From Gemmatimonadaceae bacterium (GTDB taxonomy: Bacteria > Gemmatimonadota > Gemmatimonadetes > Gemmatimonadales > Gemmatimonadaceae): 43,100 bases of DNA. The notes beneath the pieces are model-generated. The model was not told the DNA's origin. It was given only the letters and a program-made list of their open reading frames with translations, and did not search any database. Position numbers and translations under genes: made by a program. Below are positions 17,880 through 25,403 of the stretch, piece by piece (the stretch's first letter is position 1; each line of letters opens with the position of its first letter). The stretch covers positions 1 through 43,100 of the forward strand of contig JANWIF010000018.1 of assembly GCA_025450035.1 (NCBI GenBank), in the 5' to 3' direction.

Positions 17880-18857
17880 TTACGCGTTCGCACGCTCAGT
17901 CCACACGTTCGGGGCCGCATCAGCCTTCTTCGGAAGGTCGTTGGTGTCCAGCCGCGCCAGCGTGTACCGATGCGCCTCAGTTACGTTTGCCAGGTCGCAC
18001 TCAGTGGTGAACGCCGCTTTGAATCCTGAGGCCTTGAGCAGGTCTATGGTGTCGGCGTTGTAGTCGCCGTACGGATAGCACATCGTGTACTGGTCGTGTT
18101 CAATGCCTAACGCTTCGAGCAATCGGAGCGACGACAGGATGTCCTTCTGCTGTCCGCTGCGATCCATGCGTCCAAGCCAGTGATGCGCATCGCCATGCGA
18201 CCCGATGTTCATTCCCGCGGTTGCCATGACGCGGAGGTGGTCGACGGACATGTACAGTTCCTCGGCAAATGCCGTCTCGTCCGACGACACGTACCGCCCA
18301 AACAATTCAGCCGCCAGCATCGCGCGCAGTCTCGACGGCAGGGCGTGTTGCAGCATCCGTTTCACATAGATCACCGGCGCCGGATCGAATCGGTTCGCCG
18401 CCCAATACTGTTCGCGATAGGCGGCTACCGGTTGAAGTTTCCACTCGGCGGCCACGTCGGTGCACCGTGCGTCGATGTACGTGACGATCGCGCCCAAGTC
18501 GGCACCGGACGCAAGAATATAATGGACTCTGTTGACATCGAGCAGCTTTCTATCGATCGCGACGGATGCAGGCGGGAAGAACACGGCCTTCATGCCTCGC
18601 GCAGCGAGGCGAGGGAACGCATAGGTATAGTGATCCATCACGCCGTCATCGAACGACAGCAAGGCTGGGCGCAGCGGCAATGGTTCCCCGCCATCGAGAG
18701 CGGCAATGAGCTGCGAGATGTCGATCACGGTGTAGTGGCGTTGAACGTACGCCAGTTGTTCGTCAAACGCCGCCGTATCCAGTCCCTTGATCGCTGGGAA
18801 CCGCGTGCGCGCCAGCGGGCGCACGTAGTGATACATGACGATCGTCAGGCGCGACAT
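17880..18857 (-). CDS. polysaccharide deacetylase family protein (NodB homology)
   Basis: The product is 325 residues from ATG 18857, directly after the upstream stop (TGATG); a GTG one codon earlier gives a GTGA overlap. It begins LTIVMYHYVRPL, as in many NodB-type proteins, with motif 1 LLSFDDGVMDHYTYAF, motif 2 NIGSHGDAHHWLGRM (zinc histidines) and motif 3 MCYPYGDYNADTI. It is distinct from the other deacetylase at 6845-7813, being longer between motifs 1 and 2. No signal peptide is obvious. It probably acts on an acylated amino-sugar intermediate, but the substrate is inferred. Its stop abuts the formyltransferase relic. Confidence 0.87.
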   Translation of the reverse strand: MSRLTIVMYHYVRPLARTRFPAIKGLDTAAFDEQLAYVQRHYTVIDISQLIAALDGGEPLPLRPALLSFDDGVMDHYTYAFPRLAARGMKAVFFPPASVAIDRKLLDVNRVHYILASGADLGAIVTYIDARCTDVAAEWKLQPVAAYREQYWAANRFDPAPVIYVKRMLQHALPSRLRAMLAAELFGRYVSSDETAFAEELYMSVDHLRVMATAGMNIGSHGDAHHWLGRMDRSGQQKDILSSLRLLEALGIEHDQYTMCYPYGDYNADTIDLLKASGFKAAFTTECDLANVTEAHRYTLARLDTNDLPKKADAAPNVWTERANA

Positions 18858-20215
18858 CACACGTTTCCTTGAACCGTGCGGATGATCGGCAACATTGCCG
18901 CTTCGGCTGACAGCGCTGGCAGCTTGAGTATCGTCTGCGTCTGCCGCGTGGCGACGCGCGGCAGACGCTCGACCACGATGTTCACCTGAGGGAACTTTCC
19001 CCTCATCCGATCACAGAGCAATTCTCCGATGTGTTTCGCGAATGCGTACTCGATCAGATCGGCCGGCGGCCGTTCGACTGCGACGCTCGACGGATAGAAC
19101 ACCGTCAACGAGCGCCCTTGGCACAGCGCTGTCAGGCCGCGAACGCACTCATAGAATCCATCCACGTAGACCCGGACGAAGTCCGACAGGTCCTGGGCCT
19201 GATACAGCTCGACGCGACGCCGGAAGATTCGCGGAGACGCGAAGTAGTACATCTGGCTCCCAGTCCAGGGAAGTGCGCTCAGTGCCGCCAATCCCGCGTT
19301 GGGCGAACGAATGTCCATCCGGATGGCTTGGCATGAGCCGCGCGCAGCGATGATCTCTGACGTTAGGCGCTCAGCATTCTTCAGGGATCCGAAATACGTC
19401 ACGATGGGAGAAGCCCCACGCATGGCCAACAGCCAGGCCGTTGTCGCACCAAGCCCACTCGACCCGCCGATGATGAGCGGTTGGTGGCCGGCGAGCGTGC
19501 TGTCGACGCGATGTGGCGAGACGACATCAACCAACTCGGTCGGTGCCGTCGAGAATGCCTCGATCGTTCCCACGAGTCCCTGGCCCCGCACAAATATGCT
19601 GACACGGCCAAACCGCCTATGGTATCGCGCAACGTGGTAGCGCAGCCCATCGGATTCCAGCGGGAACGTGACGGAAAACCCGGAAAACATGGAATGAAGG
19701 CCCGGGCAATGCATCCCGACGAGAGTCGACAACGCGGCCAGGCCTTGAACGGCCGGCGCGCCCAACGTTTCCGTTAGGCGCGGAAACAACGCGCAGAGCG
19801 CGGCGCCGGTTTCCAGGGTCGGTACGATTCCCTCCGGTCGCCCCAGATAGTCGGGAAGGTCCGTCGGCGGGTCGAGGGGGCGCGGACTTCGTTCGAGATT
19901 GGGAGGCGACCCATTGAGCCGTCCAACGATCATCGGTTCGCCGCGAACAGCAATCGTGACCGTATCGCCGGAACGCGATGCCTGTACCTGCTCATTCAGG
20001 AGAATGGGTTTCAGGAATGAGACCATGAGGGTATCCGGCCGCGTCTGGATCCCCAGTCCGTCGAGTGCCCAGAGCAGCGCGTGCATTCCATGTACGACCA
20101 CCACGCCCGGAAAAACCGTGCTGGCCCATCGCGAGTCGAGATGAATCGGATTGCGATCCCCCGACAGGCCGGCGAAATCGCGCTGATCACTCGGGGTGAA
20201 TGTGCGCTCGATCAT
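18857..20215 (-). CDS. MaoC-like double-hotdog / short-chain dehydrogenase fusion
   Basis: The product is 452 residues from ATG 20215 (ATGA overlap). Residues 1-110 carry an intact hydratase-2 motif, FAGLSGDRNPIHLD, with Asp20 and His25, then VVVVHGMHALLWA. A second hotdog-like stretch at about 130-230 contains PGLHSMFSGFSVTF. From residue 245 there is an SDR domain: nucleotide loop LIIGGSSGLGATTA, serine region YPSSVAVERP and the active-site pair Tyr390/Lys394 in EYAFAKH. The protein therefore looks able both to reduce or oxidise and to hydrate or dehydrate a thioester-bound acyl group. With ACP, FkbH and a PPTase just upstream, an ACP-bound substrate is likely. The direction of the reactions is unknown. 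Confidence 0.85.
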   Translation of the reverse strand: MIERTFTPSDQRDFAGLSGDRNPIHLDSRWASTVFPGVVVVHGMHALLWALDGLGIQTRPDTLMVSFLKPILLNEQVQASRSGDTVTIAVRGEPMIVGRLNGSPPNLERSPRPLDPPTDLPDYLGRPEGIVPTLETGAALCALFPRLTETLGAPAVQGLAALSTLVGMHCPGLHSMFSGFSVTFPLESDGLRYHVARYHRRFGRVSIFVRGQGLVGTIEAFSTAPTELVDVVSPHRVDSTLAGHQPLIIGGSSGLGATTAWLLAMRGASPIVTYFGSLKNAERLTSEIIAARGSCQAIRMDIRSPNAGLAALSALPWTGSQMYYFASPRIFRRRVELYQAQDLSDFVRVYVDGFYECVRGLTALCQGRSLTVFYPSSVAVERPPADLIEYAFAKHIGELLCDRMRGKFPQVNIVVERLPRVATRQTQTILKLPALSAEAAMLPIIRTVQGNV

Positions 20216-21246
20216 TCGGATCCGAGGCGATTGGGCCGATCCTGGTCGGCATCCCCCTTGGTCAGCACGATCCGGCCGGCCGGCCCTTTGAGCGCGTACA
20301 GCAGGTCCGTGTTCCTCCGGTCGAACGGCTCGAAATGCGACGGCAAGATGAGCCCCTCACAATCCCGCACATTTCGCAATCCCGCAGCGTCCAGCTCGGC
20401 TGCCAGTCCGGTGCAGTAGAAGTCCAGATATTCAGCGTCACTCTCCATCAACAGATCGCGGAACGCCATGCCCGCTCCCGCGAGAACCCGGGGTGTACCG
20501 AGGAAATCCGCGATACGCAGGGCCCGTGCACCCTCGTGAACACATGTGCGGACAACAATCACACCCCAATCCGCGCCCAGGCGAAGCAGATACGGCGTGT
20601 AGTCATAAAACGGGTGATCGAGATAGCGATTTACGACATACGCGCCGGTCTTGCGCGGGCGCACAGTCGAAACGTCCCGGCGGGCTTCGACATCGAGCGT
20701 CAGAAGTTCTTCGCGAAGGGCCACCGACAGTCGCGTCCCATCCGACAAGGCGTTGTCGCTGCGAAACGCGGGTGGTACCACGGCCAAGCAAAATGCCTCA
20801 CGTGTGCCGTTCAACAGGAAGAAGCGGTCTAACCGGCCGGTCTCGTAACCGAGCGCATCGTAAATCCCTTTCGTCGCGGCATTCAATCCCACGGTGCCGA
20901 TCCAGGCGGCGGGATACATGCGCGACACCGCTCGCAAGAGCGCAAGGCCAAGCCCCGATCCCGAATCCAGGCGGACCTTCCACGTCGTCAGCCAGATCGT
21001 GTCATCCTCCGGGCGCAATGTCGAATCGTAGCGGCTTATCGGAATGAATCCGAGGACACCGCAGATCTCACCGTTGTCCCGGAACGCCAGCACGAAGTTG
21101 TAGCGGCCGGCGGTCTCATCGCGATGCTGCCAGTCGAACACGGCCCTGTGGCGTGCCAAGACATGGTCCGGGGACCAGTGATCGCGAAAGAACGCCATGA
21201 TCGCGCCCGCATCACCCAACGTCGCGGAGCGAATGCTGATTGGCAT
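20212..21246 (-). CDS. GNAT family acyltransferase linked to an FkbH gene
   Basis: The product is 344 residues. The N-terminus is a normal GNAT start (ISIRSATLGDAGAIMAFFRD). Motif A is weak but present (KVRLDSGSGLGLALLRAV), followed by VGLNAATKGIYDALGYE. The second half (from about residue 180) looks like another GNAT-type lobe or an accessory domain. Its start overlaps the 3' end of the FkbH gene by 35 bases. It may transfer the acyl group made on the neighbouring ACP to an amino sugar, which is inference from gene order. Confidence 0.78.
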   Translation of the reverse strand: MPISIRSATLGDAGAIMAFFRDHWSPDHVLARHRAVFDWQHRDETAGRYNFVLAFRDNGEICGVLGFIPISRYDSTLRPEDDTIWLTTWKVRLDSGSGLGLALLRAVSRMYPAAWIGTVGLNAATKGIYDALGYETGRLDRFFLLNGTREAFCLAVVPPAFRSDNALSDGTRLSVALREELLTLDVEARRDVSTVRPRKTGAYVVNRYLDHPFYDYTPYLLRLGADWGVIVVRTCVHEGARALRIADFLGTPRVLAGAGMAFRDLLMESDAEYLDFYCTGLAAELDAAGLRNVRDCEGLILPSHFEPFDRRNTDLLYALKGPAGRIVLTKGDADQDRPNRLGSE

Positions 21247-22912
21247 CGGCGGTCACGTGGGAGTTGAGCGTGATGCCAAGCGGCATCGCGTAGCCATCCG
21301 AAACGAGATGCACAAAAGCGTGTTTCTCCGTCTCGCGAAAGCCCGAGCGTTGCCAGAAGGCAAGACATGGCGCGTTTCGCGCCGTGGGGATGGCTCGGGC
21401 AACCACGACTTTCGCTTGCAGTCGCTTGGCGACCGTCGTCACAAAATGCACGATAGCTTCTTCGACCTTGCGGCCCATGGCGCGGCAACTGAGGACGAAG
21501 TCCACGATTTCAAGATTCTCCCCGCTTCGTTGCCAGGAGCACACACCGGTTAGTCCCAGATCGCCAAATCGATCGGACACGGTCACGGCGAACGCAGCAC
21601 GGTCCTCGTCGGCCGCCAACCACGAGCGAAACTCGGCCTCGGTGACGCGGCGCGTCTTCAGCGTCATCTGGTTCGTTTTGTTGATGAGCTGCAGGGAGCG
21701 CTTGATGTTGCTCTCGTCGATCGAGGATATGTCTATTCTGACGTCCAGGGATGCCTGCCATTCGTCCAACGATTCGAACGTCGCACTCGCTTCCTGACGC
21801 TGCCGGTCCACCACGTACATGCGCGTCCGGCGCCGATCCTCTTCGGTTATGGCTGCCTGCTCGAAGCAGTCGAGTGCTCTCAGGGCATCGGCATAGGACA
21901 CCGGAGACTTGGGCCATTCGGGAACGAGGACGTCGGGCAACGCGTCGCGAACTCTCGCACGCTCCGCCGGGTTGTCGTCGATGAAGACGACTGCAGTTAG
22001 GCCGAGGTTGAGGTCGGCGACGAGGTCAACGATGTTCTGAGCTTTGTCGTTCCAGTTGATGCGCCAGCCCGCCAGGTCATCCCGTCGCAGCACCATCTCC
22101 GGATGGCAGTCGATCGCTTCCAGCGCCGTCGCTTCCTCGTTCTTGCTCACGATGGCGATCTGAATGCCACGGCGGGTCAACTCCTTCAGCGCTCGCTGGA
22201 ATTCCACATACGCCTCGCCCACGTGATCGTGACCGCCTAACCGAATATTCTGCCACCCATCGTCGCCCACGATACCGCCCCAGAGAGTGTCATCGAGGTC
22301 GACCATGACGATCTTTCTGGTCTGGCCGATCGAGGCGCGGATCGCCGCTTTGACGTCGCGGGCAGCGGCCTGACTCACCTCTTCGCTGAACGGGCACTTC
22401 ATGGCAAACCAATGCTTGGGTGGCCGCGAACTCGCACCAGCTTCTTCGATCCATCGCGCAGCGTCGAGCACGTAGATCCCGCCCGCTTCTGCCAGGGACG
22501 TCGCCAGGCGCACGTTCATCTGCGCCAAGTGAAAGGCCCGGCCGTGGACACCCCACTCGAGCATGCCGAGCCCGCGCCCATTCTTCGAATTCACCCAGCT
22601 TGCGACCAGGACCAGCTTCGTCTGCCTGGCGAACCGCTTGATGGCCTCCGCAAACGCGTCGACTTCACGAAGCATCTGATCGGCGTCCACGACCTCGCCA
22701 CCCAAGAGCTGCGCATATTCCCTGATCACGCCTTCGGGACGCGTCCAGACAAAAGAAACCGAGTCGCGCCCAAACGGCGGGCTGGATGCCAACGTCTGAA
22801 AGACCTGCCCATAGGGCGCGACTTTGACGTCGCAGGCAGGGGTGGATCTGTCTGCGCCGATGTATCGTCCCGCGGCCTCCGCGTTGAAATCGGAGATGAG
22901 AAATACGTTCAT
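21212..22912 (-). CDS. FkbH-family HAD protein (glyceryl-ACP forming type)
   Basis: The product is 566 residues from ATG 22912 (ATGA overlap with the ACP gene). There are three parts. The first is an N-terminal domain of about 190 residues. The second is a HAD phosphatase core with IVMVDLDDTLWGGIVGDDG (nucleophile Asp205, Asp207), AIVSKNEE and VFIDDNPAERA. The third is a C-terminal GNAT-like domain with FVLSCRAMGRKVEEA and AFWQRSGF. Characterised FkbH proteins load the glyceryl group of 1,3-bisphosphoglycerate onto an ACP, with loss of phosphate, to start methoxymalonyl-ACP and related units. Here the ACP and a PPTase are the two genes immediately upstream, so glyceryl-ACP formation is a reasonable expectation. 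Confidence 0.88.
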   Translation of the reverse strand: MNVFLISDFNAEAAGRYIGADRSTPACDVKVAPYGQVFQTLASSPPFGRDSVSFVWTRPEGVIREYAQLLGGEVVDADQMLREVDAFAEAIKRFARQTKLVLVASWVNSKNGRGLGMLEWGVHGRAFHLAQMNVRLATSLAEAGGIYVLDAARWIEEAGASSRPPKHWFAMKCPFSEEVSQAAARDVKAAIRASIGQTRKIVMVDLDDTLWGGIVGDDGWQNIRLGGHDHVGEAYVEFQRALKELTRRGIQIAIVSKNEEATALEAIDCHPEMVLRRDDLAGWRINWNDKAQNIVDLVADLNLGLTAVVFIDDNPAERARVRDALPDVLVPEWPKSPVSYADALRALDCFEQAAITEEDRRRTRMYVVDRQRQEASATFESLDEWQASLDVRIDISSIDESNIKRSLQLINKTNQMTLKTRRVTEAEFRSWLAADEDRAAFAVTVSDRFGDLGLTGVCSWQRSGENLEIVDFVLSCRAMGRKVEEAIVHFVTTVAKRLQAKVVVARAIPTARNAPCLAFWQRSGFRETEKHAFVHLVSDGYAMPLGITLNSHVTADANQHSLRDVG

Positions 22913-23205
22913 GGCGCTGAAATCCGCGCTAGAATCAGATCGCAGAATGACGACGCGGTCCGAGAGTCGAACGACTCGACGCCATAGCCCTCCCCATCGA
23001 GCAACTCGATCTCGACGCCAACGACATCTGCCACCCTGCGTTCGATTGCCAGGATCAACGTGACAAAACCCAAAGAATCGAGGGCGCCCCCATCACCGAT
23101 CAAGATGACATCGGATCGCTTGGATATTTGGTTATCGTCGGCACGCTGACGATTGACGACATCGATTGCATCGAACACGATGTCGAGCGCTTGTTGGCTA
23201 TTCAT
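22909..23205 (-). CDS. acyl carrier protein
   Basis: The product is 98 residues from ATG 23205, which overlaps the PPTase stop (ATGA). The phosphopantetheine site is in GGALDSLGFVTLILAIE, with Ser44 in the D-S-L context, followed by an acidic helix as expected for an ACP. The length and acidic character fit a discrete carrier protein. It lies between the enzyme that would activate it (PPTase, upstream) and the one that would load it (FkbH, downstream), giving a very compact three-gene unit. The start at 23205 is favoured over the longer frame to 23250, which would run into the upstream gene. Confidence 0.9.
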   Translation of the reverse strand: MNSQQALDIVFDAIDVVNRQRADDNQISKRSDVILIGDGGALDSLGFVTLILAIERRVADVVGVEIELLDGEGYGVESFDSRTASSFCDLILARISAP

Positions 23206-23978
23206 GCTGCTATCGCCCCTCCCAACGATGCCGCCCCTGGCCAACGCCAACTCATGATCTCACATTCCGGGCCTTCCACGGCGAGCGCTGCTGAATACTC
23301 GCGCGCCGGAAAAAACTCGTGCAGGCGCCAGGGTGTCGGCGGGCCTGCGTCGCCTCGCCAATCGAGCAATGTTGTGTGCACTCCCGGCGTCCCAGATACG
23401 TCAAAGCTGTCGAGCGCCAGAGACAGCCCGCGCCCGATCCCCTTGATGTACGCCTCCTTTCGGCTCCAGCACGCGTAGAACGCTCGCTCGCGTTGCTCAG
23501 CACACAGCGCACTTAATGCACCGTACTCGTTGGCCGAGAAGAAACGCGCCGCGATGCGCTCCATGTGAGCAATCGGCCTCACGTGTTCCACGTCGATACC
23601 TACTTCCCGACCGCGTGTCACCGCGCAGAGAGCGATCCCACCGGAGTGGGAAAGATTGAAGGAGACGCCACCGTGCGCACCATCCTGTTCCAGCAACGGC
23701 TTGCCGAATTCGCCAATCAGAAATCGGATGGCCGACGGGTGCGTGCCGAGATACGCTGCGAGAAGCTTTCGCAGCAGCCCGTGGCTCGCTACGTATCGCT
23801 CGGCGTCCCGCGCGAACGCGAACCGTTGCGCGCGATTCCGTTCATCGATCGAGAGATGGCCCTCGAGTGCAACCCGCAGCTCGGGCAGCACGTCTATATT
23901 CATGCTCCAGACGTGCACATCGTCCGGGCCGAGCACCGGGTACTGTGGGCCCTGGGGCCAGGCTAGTTCAGTCTCCAT
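23202..23978 (-). CDS. Sfp-type 4'-phosphopantetheinyl transferase
   Basis: The product is 258 residues. The three PPTase motifs are intact. P1 is around FGKPLLEQ with VSFNLSHSGGIAL, P2 is REVGIDVEHV (Mg ligands Asp129 and Glu131), and P3 is FYACWSRKEAYIKGIGRGL (Glu175, Lys179). The enzyme transfers phosphopantetheine from CoA to a carrier-protein serine, and the obvious client is the ACP encoded immediately downstream. A dedicated Sfp-type PPTase within a polysaccharide locus is unusual and suggests the carrier is not served by the housekeeping AcpS. The gene starts 24 bases after the pyruvyltransferase stop. Confidence 0.92.
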   Translation of the reverse strand: METELAWPQGPQYPVLGPDDVHVWSMNIDVLPELRVALEGHLSIDERNRAQRFAFARDAERYVASHGLLRKLLAAYLGTHPSAIRFLIGEFGKPLLEQDGAHGGVSFNLSHSGGIALCAVTRGREVGIDVEHVRPIAHMERIAARFFSANEYGALSALCAEQRERAFYACWSRKEAYIKGIGRGLSLALDSFDVSGTPGVHTTLLDWRGDAGPPTPWRLHEFFPAREYSAALAVEGPECEIMSWRWPGAASLGGAIAA

Positions 23979-24002
23979 ACCGAGGCCGGTGCCTCCTCAC
24001 GC

Positions 24003-25322
24003 CTAAATGTCGGCGCCCATGCCCGCCGGAACGGGGCGGCTGATGGGCGCCTCGTCTACGAGCGATCGAACACGCTCGTATGCTTGAAGTCCCCACTCGA
24101 TCTGTCGCGCGGCGGCCAGCTGGAGGTCAGCGCGTGACGCGTCGCTGCAGCGCCATGCGCTATCCATTGCTTCCGTCAGATGACGTGACAACTCCGGGTC
24201 GTCGAACCGGACAACCTGACATCCTGACGGGAAGAGGTCGATCAATCCGCTGAACTTGTTCAGGTAATACTCGGACCCGCCAAGGCAAATTACTGGAATG
24301 CCCTGCGACAGCGCGAACACCGCCGCATGATACGCGCCCGTCACAACAACGCGGCAATACGCAACCTGCGCGATCACAGCGGCCGGAGTGTCCAACGCGC
24401 GCCCGCCGTCCGACTCCAGTCCCTGTTCGCGAAGCAGTTCAGCAATGGTGCGCGCATCGTTCGTCCCGCTGCTGTGTTGCGAAATGGGGATTGGCAGCAG
24501 CTCCGTATCGTGCTCCGTCGCAAAGCGGTGAAGCACGCGACCTATCGCTCTGAACGCCTCAGCCTCCACAGGTGCCAGGGGGGCTCGCCTCACGTGCACT
24601 CCGATCGCTCGTCCAGGCTCCGGCGAGCGCATACGATACGCCAATTCAATCGCCTCGTCGCCGGTTACCATCCAGCGAGCATTCGGGATGGCAAGCTTGG
24701 TTAGGAGGCGCGGTCCGAGAAGGCGCTCGCGCAGCGCGATCAATCCTGCGCGCGCGAGGATGCGACGCGACGTGCGGAGAAGGTCGGGATCGGTCATCGG
24801 ACCGATGCCTTGCCCGAGGAAGACCATCTGCGCGCCGGCACGAGCGGCCATCAGCGCCGTTTCGAGAAGGTGGACTGACTGCGTTTTCCCGGCGTCGGTG
24901 AGCGTCCCCTGTCCGCACGCCACGAAGAGATCTGTGCTCCGCACGGTCGCGAGAAAGTCGTCGACGCTACCGTCGTCTGCGCCGCGGAGCCGCTTCCAAG
25001 CCAGTAAACTGGATCTATACGCTCCCGGCAATTCATTTCGTATCGCGCTCATGGTGCGATCGAGCATTCGACGAACCGATGAAGGCATCAGGCTGCGTAA
25101 GCGGCCAAGCGGGATAGTCCCGCTAAACCAAAACTCGCGCGCCCGGTGGTCAGCAGGGACCACATCCGGACAGTGACGCGCGAGTTCAGCTGGATCGGCC
25201 GTGAAGACTCGAATCGTGGCCAACGGCCACATCGATCGAAGACGTTCGACCGCGACCTGCAGCATCGCCACGTCGCCCATGTTGCGACAGTCGTACGTGC
25301 CAGAGTCGACGAGGATACGCAT
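24003..25322 (-). CDS. polysaccharide pyruvyl transferase family protein
   Basis: The product is 439 residues from ATG 25322; TTG 25343 is a less likely longer start. It begins MRILVDSGTYDCRNMGDVAML, the N-terminal pattern of the family (G-x-x-N-x-G-D). Later it has FVACGQGTLTD, QMVFLGQGIGPMTDP, GVHVRRAP and VTGAYHAAVFALSQGIPVICLG, in which the family's conserved His of the S/GxRxH-type loop appears as GAYHAAVF. Members add pyruvate ketals to sugars using PEP; some family relatives do other sugar-phosphate transfers. The 81 bases between this gene and the upstream fusion gene contain only a 5-bp hairpin (CTCGC-ATC-GCGAG), with no T tract. Confidence 0.85.
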   Translation of the reverse strand: MRILVDSGTYDCRNMGDVAMLQVAVERLRSMWPLATIRVFTADPAELARHCPDVVPADHRAREFWFSGTIPLGRLRSLMPSSVRRMLDRTMSAIRNELPGAYRSSLLAWKRLRGADDGSVDDFLATVRSTDLFVACGQGTLTDAGKTQSVHLLETALMAARAGAQMVFLGQGIGPMTDPDLLRTSRRILARAGLIALRERLLGPRLLTKLAIPNARWMVTGDEAIELAYRMRSPEPGRAIGVHVRRAPLAPVEAEAFRAIGRVLHRFATEHDTELLPIPISQHSSGTNDARTIAELLREQGLESDGGRALDTPAAVIAQVAYCRVVVTGAYHAAVFALSQGIPVICLGGSEYYLNKFSGLIDLFPSGCQVVRFDDPELSRHLTEAMDSAWRCSDASRADLQLAAARQIEWGLQAYERVRSLVDEAPISRPVPAGMGADI

Positions 25323-25403
25323 CACGTGGTCCAAATGAGGCAAGGGAATGGCACCTCGATCGCTCGCATCGCGAGTCTGTTCATAGAGGGCAGGTCCACT
25401 GCG

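Noticed and set aside
18180-18872. Plus-strand open frame of 230 codons
   Set aside because: It is the shadow of the NodB-type deacetylase, whose three motifs are intact on the minus strand.
25351-25375. Small hairpin between pyruvyltransferase and AAC(3) fusion genes as a terminator
   Set aside because: The stem CTCGC/GCGAG is only 5 bp and is not followed by a T run; the genes are probably still co-transcribed.
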